Shown in pieces: positions 12,048 to 23,785 of a stretch of 64,000 nt of DNA. How positions within the stretch are numbered: position 1 is the stretch's first letter; every line of letters starts with the position of its first letter. A program made the translations under genes and the position numbers. The notes below the pieces were generated by a model. It searched no databases, had not been told where the DNA came from, and saw only the letters and a list, made by a program, of their open reading frames with translations. This stretch comes from Margaritispora aquatica (lineage: Eukaryota; Ascomycota; Leotiomycetes; Helotiales; Discinellaceae): the NCBI GenBank assembly GCA_007644065.1, contig VJWN01000009.1, positions 310,001 through 374,000 on the forward strand. The letters run 5' to 3'.

Positions 12048-12986
12048 ATGGCAATCGATTTGAACAACAACTCAGTAGCCGAAGCAAGCGGAAGCAACAC
12101 AATTAGCCAGGGAAATAAACCGACCTCAATGCTTGGAGCTAGTGGAAGCAACCCAGCGGGCCAGGAACATAAACGCCACTCAATGGCCGAAGCAAGCGGA
12201 AGCAACCCAACTGATCAACGCAGCAAGAAGAGCTCAATCGTTGAGGCAAGTGGGTCTAAAGTTGATGGAATGTTCCACGACTCCAATTTACCTAACGTTG
12301 CGGCTGGACTTAAGAATCCGATGGACAATAGCTCCATTATATCCGATATCATACCTTTACCCAACAGCTTGCCCGTATCAAACACTGGAAGAGCATTAGT
12401 TCCAAAGCGCAGTGATTTTCCCCACGCCCTATTTCGAAACACATACCCTGGCCATAAGGACATGAAGGCCATTCAGCTTTGGATTGCGTCCTGCCTCGGT
12501 TATCAGGGCGTTCCAGTACAGGGTGGGTTTGTTGAAGCAATCGATACGCAGGAAGGCATCGAAGAACTCCCAGTGAATAGCAAAAGAGATCTACAAAGAT
12601 ACATGGCGAACTGCAACCTTAGGTTCGGTAGCGACAATTTTCGAATGGATCACTGGTATGAAATGGATCATCTGAATGAGCTTGTCGATGAAATGTGGAC
12701 TGCAATTGCTGCAACTGTTGCAACTACTGCAGCCGAGGAAAATAGCAGAGAAGGTACTGGTAAGCTTAATCCCGACATTTTGCGATTGTCTGACTGACTT
12801 ATAATCTTTTTTTATTCAGGTGGGAAGCTAGAAAATAGAATGGGACGTTGGTTTAGGTCCGCGAAAAGAGAAAAAAAGGATGCCGGAGAGACGAACAAAC
12901 GAAGAAGTGTGTTGAAAGGTTTTGGTAATGGAGTCCATCGACGTGGACGCAAAGATGACGACAGAAGTGAAGACAAGGCAATTTGA
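12048..12986 (+). CDS. hypothetical protein with N-terminal ASGSN repeats, 292 aa
   Basis: Exons 12048-12759 and 12820-12986 flank a 60-bp GT-AG intron and yield 292 residues. I do not recognise the family. The first 75 residues hold four imperfect copies of an 18-19 residue unit, each centred on (E/G)ASGS(N/K) and followed by polar, basic residues. A less repetitive centre contains FPHALFRNTYPGHKDM and a Trp-containing, acidic helix-like stretch. The C-terminus, from exon 2, is strongly basic (KREKKD, KRRS, RRGRKDDDR), suggesting nucleic-acid binding or nuclear location, which is inference. There is no signal peptide. The start is in good context and follows a CT-rich leader. Confidence 0.7.
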
Positions 12987-13837
12987 ATTGTGGCGTTTTA
13001 CAGAGTGGGCATGAAAAATTTCATTCATAACCAAATACTGAGGACGGAAATGAAGTAGGGTTATCAAGTAGGATTATCAAAACGGTGTTGGCATTGCAGA
13101 AAGAGGAGGTTACAATATTGCACACTGGACACTCGTTTACTGAATGTAGTCATCATCAATGAAGACTCTGCTACTATGCAATAATTTCTATTTGAACTTG
13201 TCAGATACATGCAAGATGATTTCATTTGACAAAACTTCTCTTGTTCAACACAGAGGACTTCATAAGAAAATGATTTCCTTGACACCCTAAGTTTACAGCA
13301 TGACAATTAGCAAGTGCCAGATAGAGCTGTTAGGATTGATTTAAGGAAAGAAAGTGTCCTTAGTATTACGACGCTGACCTGAGTAGATCCAAGTAGGTGC
13401 CAATGTTTGGCCTCGTCCTCTGCCTACGTGTTTTGAATGTGTGTTAGTCATGGATAAACGGATATCGTTTGGGTATCAGCTGCTAAAAGACTATCTTATG
13501 GCTCGTTCTATGCTTTCATCTATGTTTGTTTTGGAGCCAGTTTTTTACATCAATCAATATTCTCTAATTTATGCAAGCAGGAGAGTAGATTCAGGCTCTT
13601 CTCTATCACAAAAGAATATGAGCGAGGGGCAACCAAGGTTGATGCTTAGTGGAGCTAAAGACAAAGCATGATTCTAACCCATCCACTAGTGCCTCTGTCG
13701 GTTATTTGCTAGCAAACCAGACTAATTGCTATAAACCACACAATAATCTCAGTCTCAAATCTATTAAAGACTCTGATACCCTATTCATCATCTCTTCTCG
13801 GACAGTATTCAGGGAAATCCATAGACATATTCACACG
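12987..13837. other. intergenic
   Basis: No gene recognised. The frame of the next gene stays open from 13649 but without an ATG before 13838, so that stretch is probably leader. Confidence 0.6.
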
Positions 13838-15412
13838 ATGTCTAGCCCAGCCCCAAAGACTCCTGGTTCCGACCCAAAAACAGCTGCGGGATCTATTCAG
13901 AAAATCAGCAGCAGTGCTGTCATTCGGCGGAAGCGTGCCTCGCCTTGGTTCACAATCAGCTCCTCGCCATCTCTCCGTGTTCCAAATCCTCTGAAATCCG
14001 GACCTCCAACTTTTGGTATTCCAACTCTAAAGCCAAACCCTCTCATCCAAAGTCCCTCTGCTTCCACTGGAACACGCAATGCCCAGAGCTCTTCAGAGCT
14101 ATCGAACGAGGTGGATCTTCCACAACATGTCGTTCGGGTCACGTTGCCCATGAGCCTGCTCGATGAGGACGGCGACACGGTTCTGATCAGACCCGGAGGC
14201 GAGGTGTGGAATGCGATCAAGAACATCTTCCCCACCATCACGGAAATCGGATTCCACTATCCGTTCCTGGTCGTCGGGGTGAAAGAGCTCCCGCCACAGC
14301 CATGGCCGACGTTCCTCGGCGAGCTTCCGCTCTGGCTCACCACCACGCCAAGAGACCTCCCCTTCCCGAGCGGAATAACGAGCCGTGCTCACCTCTCGTT
14401 CAGGGTCGATGGAGACATCCAAGAAGGTGTGAATCCATCCACCGAGACCATACTGGAGATCTTCAAACTGGCGAATGGCAAGGGAGCAGGCATTGACCGA
14501 ATTCAGTGGACTGGACTTCAGTTCTGGGGTCTAGGAAAGAAAGAGCCGGCCAGTGGATGGCAGAATGTGGTCCCGTCGAGGATCAACGGCTTTTCCATGA
14601 TGTATATCTGGGGGAAGTCCACGGTGCAAGAGCACGCACTGCGAGTTAAGCAGCCCACTCTGACCAGGGCAGATGATACGGAGTACTTCAGAAGTCAATT
14701 GAGGCCAGGAGTCATGCTTGAGGGATTCTCCAAGGCTGCAGGCGGTTCTTTCTCGACCATGTCCACGACTTCTGGAGTGTGTGTCGAGTCGCCAAGTGGC
14801 GGAAAGTACATCACCGTGGCAGCACACGGCTTCCCCGCTGGCATCGAGGATCACGTCTACCAGCCAAAGATTCGTCTAATAGACGTGATGAATGAGGATG
14901 GGGAGGAGGAGAAGCGGCCATGGGAGGGCAACCGGATCGGGAAGATTGTAAAGGTGTTTGGAGACAATGATATTGCTCTCCTTGAGCTCAATCCTGGGCT
15001 CACATATTCGGATGAGAGCTTTTCCGAGCCAGCAGACTTACAACCCATCACTCAGCCATTCCGGGGATTTAGGGATCCATCCAAAATGAAGCACGGTAGC
15101 AACCTTTTCATAAACACTCCCTTCAATGGCCAATGCGAAGGTGTTCATATCAAGACACAATGGGCACTGGCTTTTGAGGCAGATGACGATAATGCCCAAG
15201 GAATAGAAAAGATCCGTGAGATCGGACATTTCACCTATTTCGGTAACGGGAGTCATGATTTCCTTGGTGGTTGTTGTGGAGGTGTGATATGGGATATCAA
15301 TTGGGAGGTCGTCGGACAGTTTCGCTTCCAGGAAAGGGGAGGACAACGTTACGCTTACTCTGTTGCTTTTGAGGATTTGAGACTGGCTGGATATCAACTA
15401 TCTACAATTTAG
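13838..15412 (+). CDS. chymotrypsin-fold protease-like protein with H/D/C triad layout, 524 aa
   Basis: Single-exon gene; ATG 13838 follows a promoter-like stretch. The first ~95 residues are Ser/Pro-rich and basic, with no signal peptide, so it is probably intracellular. A middle domain (about 100-280) contains HYPFLVVGV and PWPTFLGELPLWL. The C-terminal ~210 residues look like a trypsin-type double barrel: YITVAAHGF gives His330 (compare TAAHC), GDNDIALLEL gives Asp378 (compare DIALL), and FLGGCCGGVIW then VVGQFRF gives Cys480 where trypsins have GDSGG. Spacing of 48 and 102 residues is close to trypsin's 45 and 93. A Cys in this place is known from viral 3C-like proteases, not from ordinary fungal trypsins. 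Activity is unproven; it might also be a pseudo-enzyme. A shortened paralog lies at 26388. Confidence 0.75.
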   Translation: MSSPAPKTPGSDPKTAAGSIQKISSSAVIRRKRASPWFTISSSPSLRVPNPLKSGPPTFGIPTLKPNPLIQSPSASTGTRNAQSSSELSNEVDLPQHVVRVTLPMSLLDEDGDTVLIRPGGEVWNAIKNIFPTITEIGFHYPFLVVGVKELPPQPWPTFLGELPLWLTTTPRDLPFPSGITSRAHLSFRVDGDIQEGVNPSTETILEIFKLANGKGAGIDRIQWTGLQFWGLGKKEPASGWQNVVPSRINGFSMMYIWGKSTVQEHALRVKQPTLTRADDTEYFRSQLRPGVMLEGFSKAAGGSFSTMSTTSGVCVESPSGGKYITVAAHGFPAGIEDHVYQPKIRLIDVMNEDGEEEKRPWEGNRIGKIVKVFGDNDIALLELNPGLTYSDESFSEPADLQPITQPFRGFRDPSKMKHGSNLFINTPFNGQCEGVHIKTQWALAFEADDDNAQGIEKIREIGHFTYFGNGSHDFLGGCCGGVIWDINWEVVGQFRFQERGGQRYAYSVAFEDLRLAGYQLSTI

Positions 15413-16210
15413 TGTTAGCATCCTCTAAGAATGGTTGTCTTTACTTGTAACACGAAGAAGAAGAAGTTTGGTTTACGTACATACGTTTGTGAGCTTTGAA
15501 ATGTGAGAACCTTGCCGCGACCGAGTCGACGCTCTGGTTATGACAGAAGGCCAACAAAGATAGAATGAACAGATGAGAGCCGATACAAGTATACAAACAA
15601 TAGCCAAAACAAAAGCTAACGTGGGCATACCCATCGTCCATCATCGAGTATCCATACCTGCACCTGACATCCTCCTCTCGATTTCCCCTCAAGTCCAGCT
15701 ATCAAACCATTGGAAACATTGATTGCTCCATTCATTCCATTCCAATAGCTCCTAGTTGATCATCTTCTCGCTTTTGTTATATTTTTGTGGAGGAATCGAA
15801 CGTGGATACAAAGGACTAGCTTATCCCAGGATATATTTTACTTAGATAAGAAAAGAATACAGAAAATGATTTATAGTTGGGGTTTTAGATTAAATCCAAG
15901 AAGATTTGCTCGTATTTTCTTTCTAATGGTGTAAAGAGATTTGAGAGTATTAAGATTTTCAAGTCATCGTCTCAATGTTAACGCTGTGTTCCACTTACTT
16001 GTGCTAGTGATATGATATTGGAGGTTATAGGACGGCAGTTCGAGTATTTTCATTATATATATCCATCTCAATAATATTATTAGATGTCGATCGATCCTAG
16101 AGTTGCGTATCTCGTCCTTTCAACCGCATCCACCCAAACTCCTCGCTTAACATATCCCCACCTCAATCATACCGCAGCTAGATATACAGATGAGTGCCTC
16201 CCACTCCACC
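15413..16210. other. intergenic between convergent genes
   Basis: Holds the 3' ends of the flanking convergent genes. AT-rich, no gene seen. Confidence 0.6.
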
Positions 16211-18721
16211 TCAGCCTCTTGATGCTCCATCAAACCCAATCTCTTCGATCTCATGACTCCATACCCTGACCAAGAGCGCAAACACTTCTGGCTCAACGGC
16301 CACTCCACCCTCGACACCCCTCACCGCGCCAGGTCCAGCAATCATCTTCTTGATATCCTCATCCGTGATCGAAGACGAGTCTGTGTCGGTCTCAACCTCG
16401 GTCTCTGACCCCGAACCCGCCGACCCAATCTCGCTCATGGAGCCCATGTCGTGGATACAGATACCGCCCTCGGCTGAGGTGGAAGACACGATCAGATGTC
16501 TACCTCGTACACTTACAGGACCCGTATACCTCTCCATGATCTCCTCGACGGCCTTCTCGATCCTGGGGGAGACCGAGGGGCCCATGTCGATTCCGCCCTG
16601 ATCCTGCTCCTGCTCCTCCTCCTTCACCTTCTCCGCCTCTTTGGGTGAGGTGATCATGCTGGTCTCGACTTCGGTGATCGAGCCTGTTTCGTCGTCGTTG
16701 TCGCGGTTGTCTTCTGCTGGGGAGTCAGCACCGACTGCCTCGGGACCGGAACCAGGGCGCGCTCGCTTCTTCATCTCGGCCTCCTTGCTCCGGGCCCGCA
16801 GGCCCTTGACGCTCTTCCACTCCATCGTCAGCCCTGAAATGATGGTGATGCCTGCACACCCCACGGCGACTTTGAACACATCGCTCAGGGCCTTGTTGTA
16901 CGCCTCCAGCACCGCGGGGAGGAATTGCGCCGGCACCAACGCCCGCAGCTCCGTCGCGCCAATGTGCGTGATCATCTCGGGCGAGAAGTCCAAGTCCGGG
17001 ATCGACGACAACGAAGCGAGTCCCTTCACCATGGAGTGCGTGAACACCACCTGCGCGAGCGCGATGAACACGGCGCCGCCCAAGCCCTGGAAGAAGAACA
17101 TGATCGCCACGCCGGTCATGACGTCCTTCTTCTTCAGACACGTCTGCGCTGCCATGCCGGCCTGCTGCATGCCCAGTCCCAAGCCGAAGCCGAACAGGAA
17201 CTCGTACGCGATCCATTTGGACGCTGGAGTGTCGGGCTGCAGCGTCGTGAGCATGCCCGCGCCCACGGTCATGATGACTGTGCATGCGATGAGAGATGGG
17301 ACGTAGTAGCCTATCTTGGCCGTGATGCCGCCGGACACGATGGTCGCGACCACGAGGGCCATGACGAGCGGGAGGGTGGAGATGCCGGACGCCACAGCCG
17401 AGACCCCCTTGATGGCTTGGAACCAGATGGGGAGGTAGTACACCATTATCATCATTGAGCCGGGGACGAGGGCGGAGAAGAACGCACCGGCGGCGATGGA
17501 CCGTTGTGTGATGATGGGGATGGGGAGTGTAGCGTGGTCGGGGTGGGGGGAGGAGGAGGATGAGAGGCGCTGCTGGATGTACAGGAATATGACGAGGAGG
17601 ACGAAAGCGAGCGCGAATAGTGCAATGATGCGTGCGTTCGACCACGCGTATGTTGTTCCACCCCATTGTAGCGCGAGGAGGAGACATACGATGCCGGGCA
17701 GGAAGACAGTCGTGCCGAGCGGATCGAGTTTCAGGAGGCGTTCACGGGCAGATTCCGTGTTCTTACTCGGTGGCACTTTCAAGATCAAAAGGATGATGAG
17801 GACAGTCACGAAGCCGATGGGTAGGTTGATGTAGAAACACCAGCGCCAGGTGAGATTTGAGGACGTGAATGCGCCGCCGAGTAAGGGACCGCAGATCGAG
17901 GCGATGCCGAAGACGGCGCCGAATATGCCTTGGAAGACGGGGCGTTTGTGCAGTGGGATCGTGAGGATCATGATTGCTATGGCGCCGGAGAAGATACCTG
18001 CGCCACCGAGACCAGCTGGAGAGAAGGCTTAGTTAGAGTGTGTGTGTTTATGGAAGGGAGAGTTGAGATGAGTTGGGATGTATGAGACTGGAGAGAATGA
18101 ACTTGAATGGGGTGGAATGAGAGGAGACAACCCACCGATTGCTCGACCGATGATGAAGGCGATGGAATTAGGTGCAGTACCACAGACCACGGATCCAAGT
18201 TCAAAGAGAAAGATGGCACCAAGTAGCACCCATTTAGGCGAGTAAAAGGTATATATCCTCCCATAGATGAGTTGGAACGCACACGAAGTGAGGAGATATG
18301 CAGCTGCGTACCACCCCACATCATCTATGGAGTGGAATTCATCTGTGATCTTGGGTATGGCTGTTCCTAGGATCGTTCGATCCTGTAAGGGTCAGTAAAG
18401 TCATGGGTGTGGCTATTAGGACATGGGAGGACTTGCCAGTGCGACTAGAAGCATAGCCAGATAGATGGCGAGCATAATCATGGCGACTTTTCGCCATCCG
18501 TCTGGATATTCATGGTCTTCTTCGCCTTTGGACCTGACGGGTACCACGGGTACCACGGGTGTTGCTTCTGCCTCTGCTTCCACATCAACGACATTGTTGT
18601 CGAGTTTCAGGTTCTTCTCGTCTCCACTCGTCTTGCCATTGCCCTCCTTGTCCATAGGTGACTCTTCAGCCTTAAGCGAAGACCTACTGATGCGATCACT
18701 TCGCTTCTTGATCTTGTTCAT
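16211..18721 (-). CDS. DHA2-type major facilitator efflux transporter, 778 aa
   Basis: Exons (minus strand) 18721-18437, 18382-18136 and 18015-16211. A ~85-residue polar N-terminus precedes about 14 transmembrane segments. Family motifs are present: [13 protein letters not shown] after TM1 (motif D1-like), GRIYTFY, GRAIAGLGGAG, and the motif-C-like GPLLGGAF. This matches fungal toxin or drug:H+ antiporters of the TOXA/AflT group. After the last helix there is an unusually long (~190 aa) acidic, Ser/Thr-rich cytoplasmic tail, a probable regulatory region. Intron 1 starts with GC rather than GT (GCAAGT, otherwise consensus). Intron 2 is 120 bp. The gene is divergent from the Zn2Cys6 regulator at 19698, which suggests local regulation. 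Start 18721 is the first ATG; the frame is open further upstream but lacks one. Confidence 0.85.
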
Positions 18722-19697
18722 TGTTTGCTGTGTCGGTGAGATCGATACACGCCGAAGCGAGAGATTCGAGGACGAAAGAAAGAAGGAATGAATGAAATAA
18801 CCAAACAACCACCTTCCTTCTTTTCCTCAAGAGAACAGGACGACTCCGAGGATGAATGGGATGAGATGGGAGGGATATTGGAATGAGTGCGAGTACAGAA
18901 TCAACACAGCACAGAACAGAGGAAAGCTTATACTTTAACCTTGGACGCCATATATGCAGCAGACAGCAACATCATGGCAACTACCATACTACACATACCG
19001 TATTACTGTCATTATAATAGTAGTGACCGAAGACCCGAGAAGAAACTCGCAGAAGCATGTGGTCTCCAAGTATCATGGTGCATTCTCGAGAAGATCTAAG
19101 AATCCTCGGAAGATTCAAAGTTTCGAGGATTCCAACAGTCATCAGCCCCCTCCGTCTCGCTTATGAAAATAAACACAATTGTTCATTCGACTGTGGAGCG
19201 AGCGAGGGAGCGAGGGGGGATCGTCGCGGGGTTTTAGTTACTGTACAGTAGTGTCCATGTCCATGCACGGCCTTCACCACCTCAAGCCATCGCCAAGTGT
19301 TCTCGGTCCCGAGCAACATCAAACAGGGAGCCGAGTCGTCCGAGAGTTTCGTCAAACAGTGCGAATACCGCCTAGTGTACTGTTTGTGGATGGTACTAGC
19401 TAAGTACAGGTAAGAATGAAGTTTTTGGTACCTGAAGATCCTTCTTCATAAAGGTATTCGGTGCCGGCGTTTATGAAAAAATGTACATTTTGCCTACTTT
19501 GCGAGCCGTCACGTCGTTCCTTTGCAGTGCAGCACTTACACTTACGAAGAACTTAGCACAGTGACATACTCTATCTGACCTCCACTGGACCACACTGCTT
19601 AAGCTGGACCATCACGGACTTCTAAAATCCGAACGTCCGAAAGCACCCCCAGTCAAGCCAAGCATTTCGCAAGATTCTATCGAGATCCAAGATCACG
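18722..19697. promoter_or_regulatory. shared promoter region of the transporter and Zn2Cys6 regulator
   Basis: A 976-bp gap between two divergent starts. No gene seen. It should hold both promoters. I could not assign a specific CGG-triplet operator with confidence. Confidence 0.5.
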
Positions 19698-22299
19698 ATG
19701 CAGCCTACTCCTACTCCTACTCCTACTGCTACTCCGCAAAATAACCTCCATCCTAATACCAATACCAATACCAATACCAATATCAACATCACCACCACTC
19801 AACCATCCGACTCGGTCCCGCCTCCACTTCCCCCTCCATATCCGAAGATCACTCGAGGTCACTCCTGTGTCCTCTGTCAGCAACGCAAAGTCCGCTGTGA
19901 CAGACAGAAACCATGCGCCAATTGCATCAAAGCCCGAGCCGAGTGCGTGCCAAGCGCCCCGACGCTGCCTCGTCGACGGCGGAGGAAGTTGACGGAGACA
20001 GACCTGGCGGGCAGGGTGAAGAAATACGAACACCTGTTGAAAAGTCACGGTATCAAGATTGACGATGATGATTCCCCGAATGAAGAGAGTAGTAGCCAGC
20101 CGAGTTGGGCGGATCGAGGTCGTGATAGTGGGTTGAGCATGCAGGCACCCAGGAGGAGGACGCAACCTCCTGGTGCCCTGTTTGCTGATAAAGAGAACTC
20201 GCATTATGTGGAGAGGTGAGTGACCTTTTTATATTTTACTTTCAATGCTAAAACATCATATCCAGCACGTTGTGGGAGAACCTCCGAGATGAGATCTCAG
20301 ACCCCAAAGACGCCCTCCAAGGCTCATCTGAAGACGACATCAATGAATTCGCCGGCTACTGTCCGCCCGCGGAGCGATTCCTCATGAGTTTCGGGAACGC
20401 GCCCAAGGATCTCGCGTCGCTGCATCCACCAGCGGTGCAGATCTTCAGGCTGTGGCAAACCTTCCTGGTGAATTGCAATCCGCTGGTCAAGATGTTCCAT
20501 GCGCCCACGGTGCAGCAAACCATTCTTGATGCCAGTGGGGATCTGAGTAACGTCCCACGACACACCGAGGCGTTGATGTTTGCTATTTACTTTTTGGCGG
20601 TGTCGAGTTTGAGGAATGAGGATTGTGAGGTTATGTTTGGGGAGCAGAGGACGGTGTTGTTGTCGAAGTATTCACATGGCACGCAACAGGCTTTAATTAA
20701 CTCCAAGTTTCTAAAGAGCTTGAATATTTTTACCTTACAGGCCTTAATTTTGTTCTTGGTAAGTGATTTTATTATGGATTTGACCTTGGGTAGTCATGGT
20801 TATGTTAGTGATAGAACCTCAAACCTCGGCTTTCTCCAAAACATTGTCAATCCTCTCACATTAGCCAACAGCCATGACTAGGCAATCAAGCTGTAATACG
20901 CCGTTGCTAATATTTCTTGCAGCTTGGAGTTCGAAATATCTACGACCCACACTCACTATGGGTACTCTCAGGTTCCACCGTTCGCATTGGACAACGTCTA
21001 GGACTTCACCGCGATGGATCAAGCCACAAGATATCGCCTTTTGATGCCGAAATAAGGCGTAGGACCTGGTGGCAAATCGTTTTCCTGGACGGCCAAACAT
21101 CCAAGCTCGCGGGTGCAAACTTTCCTGCATGGCTGGCCAAGTTTGACACCAAAATCCCATTGAACATCAGCGACAGCGACCTCAGTCCAACCATGAAGGA
21201 TATACCCACCGAGAAGGAGGGTGCCACTGAGATGATCTTCTGCTGTCTGCGATACGAAACTGCTCAAGCTCTCCGGAATGCCAAATCCATACACAGGAAA
21301 GGAGGAGAAGGCCACTGGGTCATCCAAACGGGTACCGATATGATGCCCGAAAAGGACAAAGCCATCGACGAGCTCGAGATCCGCTTCCAAGAGCGCTTCA
21401 TCAAATACTGCGACCCGTCAATCCCCTTACACCTCCTCGCCATCTACGTCGCCAAATCCGTCATCTGCACCATGCGCATCATGGCGCACCACCCGCGGCA
21501 GTACCCCGACAAGGGCGCCAGCATGCCCCAGAAGGAGAAAGACATGCTGTTCGCCGAGTCGCTCAAGGAGCTCGAGTACGACACGCTGGGCCACACCACG
21601 CCCGCGATCCGCGGCTACCTGTGGCACATCACGTCGCACTTCCAGCTGGATGCCTTCATCTACCTGCTCAGCGAGCTGCGGCACCGCACCACGGGCGACA
21701 TGGTCGATCGCGCCTGGCAGCAGATCAAGCTCTCGTATGACAATCGTCCCGAGATGATTGCCGATACGCGGAATAGTCTGTACACGGCTATTGGGAACTT
21801 GGCGCTCAAGTCGTGGGCGAAGCGCGAGGAGGCGTTGAGGGAGTACAGTGCGCCGCCGAGGTTTATCTCGCTGTTGAGAGCGCAGCGCAATCTTCCGGAT
21901 CCGCCTCGTCCGGAGGTATCGCGGGATCCGTTTGCGAGACCGCAGATTCAGACGCAGGGTCAACCTCAAGTTCAGCCTTTACCTTTACCTCAACATCAAG
22001 CTCAAGCTAGAAGCAGCAACGAGTTTAGCACCATCATTGGCATCCCCCAGAATTTGGCATACAATAGCCATGCAACAGAGCAGCAACAGCAGCAACAACA
22101 ACAACAACATTCATGGGGAATCCCTCCACCACCACCTCAGACAGAATGGGGCACAACGTTTGAGACAAACATCCAAATGCCTGAGATCACGCCGGTGGAT
22201 TGGGAGTACTGGCAAACGCTGATGGATGGCGAGTTACCTGCTTATAATGGGCCCGAGGGGGGAGAGGGGGGGAATGCTGGACAGACATGGTTTCCGTGA
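19698..22299 (+). CDS. Zn(II)2Cys6 transcription factor, 795 aa
   Basis: Exons 19698-20215, 20266-20758 and 20923-22299. The N-terminus is low-complexity: TP repeats, NT repeats, then Pro-rich. The binuclear zinc cluster lies at about residues 57-84 with six cysteines (CVLCQQRKVRCDRQKPC, then NCIKARAEC), followed by a basic linker (RRRRRK) and a short coiled dimerisation stretch. The large C-terminal part is a fungal-specific TF domain (LGLHRDGSS and RRRTWWQIVFLD are typical of Fungal_trans). The tail has a nine-Gln tract and Pro-rich patches, probable activation regions. Intron 2 is 164 bp, the longest within a coding region here. Divergent from the DHA2 transporter, so likely its regulator; this is inference from position. 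Confidence 0.9.
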
Positions 22300-23614
22300 G
22301 TGTGGTTTGCTCACATACAGTAGGACTATAGCTAGATTAGCGCAGGCTATTTATTATCTTTGCATCTACATGTGAGGTACATGTATGTATGTTTGTATGT
22401 AGGTAGCTAGGTACCTAGCTAGATAAGGTAGGTAAGGTAGGTAAGGTAGACAGACTGATCAACTAGATAAAGTCATGCAAGGTTACCTATCTATACTTGT
22501 ATCCTCGCCGAGTAGCTCCTTCAGATGGTGTATCACTCCCGATGACGGGTGGGATGTAAGGTACAGATACTACTTAGTTAGTAGTTAGGTAGGGCTGACA
22601 CAACTAGTACTGGTACTGTTACTAGTACTAGCACTACTACCTACTACTACCAAGTACCTACCCATCTAAATACACTAGTCAATACTACCTCGCTACCTCG
22701 CTACCTCGCCTTACTTGACCCCCAAAGAAGTAATAGTTTCGCGTGGCTGGCTCTAGATCTTAGATCTAGATCTATCTTCCCTTCATCTTCCCTTCATCTC
22801 CCTTCATCTCACTCTCACTCTCACTCTCACTTTTCCTCTTACTCAGCTCAGCTCCCTCCCTCCCATTCATCCCATCCATTCATCTCACTCACCAACCAAA
22901 CAACCAACCAACCAGCCAGCCAGCCATTCATCCAACCAATAATACCATAATTCTCGGACCCCACACACACACACACACATCAGACACACCCATATAGCAC
23001 ACACCATTTGCCATTCACCAGCCACCACACTCCAAGAGATATCCAACAAACCAATCACAGCCCGGAATACGTCTGGAAAGCTTTATCCCACGAGGATCAG
23101 GGTGCATGCATCCTCATTTGTTCATGGTGTATGGTTGGGGTGGATGTACTCAGACACAGACACAGACACAGACATACGCCCGAGAGCCCGAGGTGCATGA
23201 CGGGAGGAGGGGTGGTGGGAGGGGTGGTGGGAGGGGTTGGGGTTCACCAGTGAGTGAGTTAGTGCTTTGGAGGGGGTGGTGGGGTGGTGGGGTGCTCGAG
23301 GTTGACCAAGCAGCTTCCTTGGGGTTTTTCTTTTTTTTTTTTTTCTGGAAAGTATCTTTGTGTTTGTACCATCTGATTGACACTTTGGATGGAAGATGTA
23401 GGACTAGGACTGAGACTAGAACTGAGACATCGAGGGTCATTGGTTAAACTGTAAAAAAGATATTAATGGAGGATAGGTCATCATCGAGGATACTCGGCTA
23501 GGTAGATATGTACTATGTGTAGGTATTTTACGTGAATACGATGCGATGCGATGCGATGCTGTGATGATGGATATGTGTGGATGTAAGATCTTAACTAGGT
23601 AGGTAGATAGATAA

Positions 23615-23650
23615 GTAGGTAGGTAGGTAGGTAGGTAGGTAGGTAGGTAG
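23615..23650 (+). repeat. (GTAG)9 microsatellite
   Basis: Thirty-six bases of a pure tetranucleotide repeat, preceded by degenerate GGTA/GATA units. Confidence 0.9.
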
Positions 23651-23751
23651 AATGGGAGACTCGTCTCATAGTCCAATCAGCCTGATGTCTATCGTCTCAC
23701 TTATCTCTCTTCCCTTGCCAATCTATATCGAGTACGCATACCACAAGTACG

Positions 23752-23754
23752 ACA

Positions 23755-23784
<30 letters not shown>
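23752..23784 (+). repeat. (ACAT)8 microsatellite
   Basis: About eight tandem ACAT units, followed by CTACCTACCTAC, the complement of the nearby GTAG repeat. Confidence 0.9.

Positions 23785-23785
<1 letters not shown>

Noticed and set aside
16641..17306. 221-codon plus-strand open frame
   Set aside because: Antisense shadow of the DHA2 transporter.
16725..17687. 320-codon open frame on the minus strand, Arg/His-rich
   Set aside because: Out-of-frame shadow of the DHA2 transporter; GC-rich third positions keep it open. Composition is not protein-like.
23106..23447. 113-codon frame in the microsatellite region
   Set aside because: Encodes TQTQTQ and GGGRGGG repeats and poly-F from simple DNA repeats.
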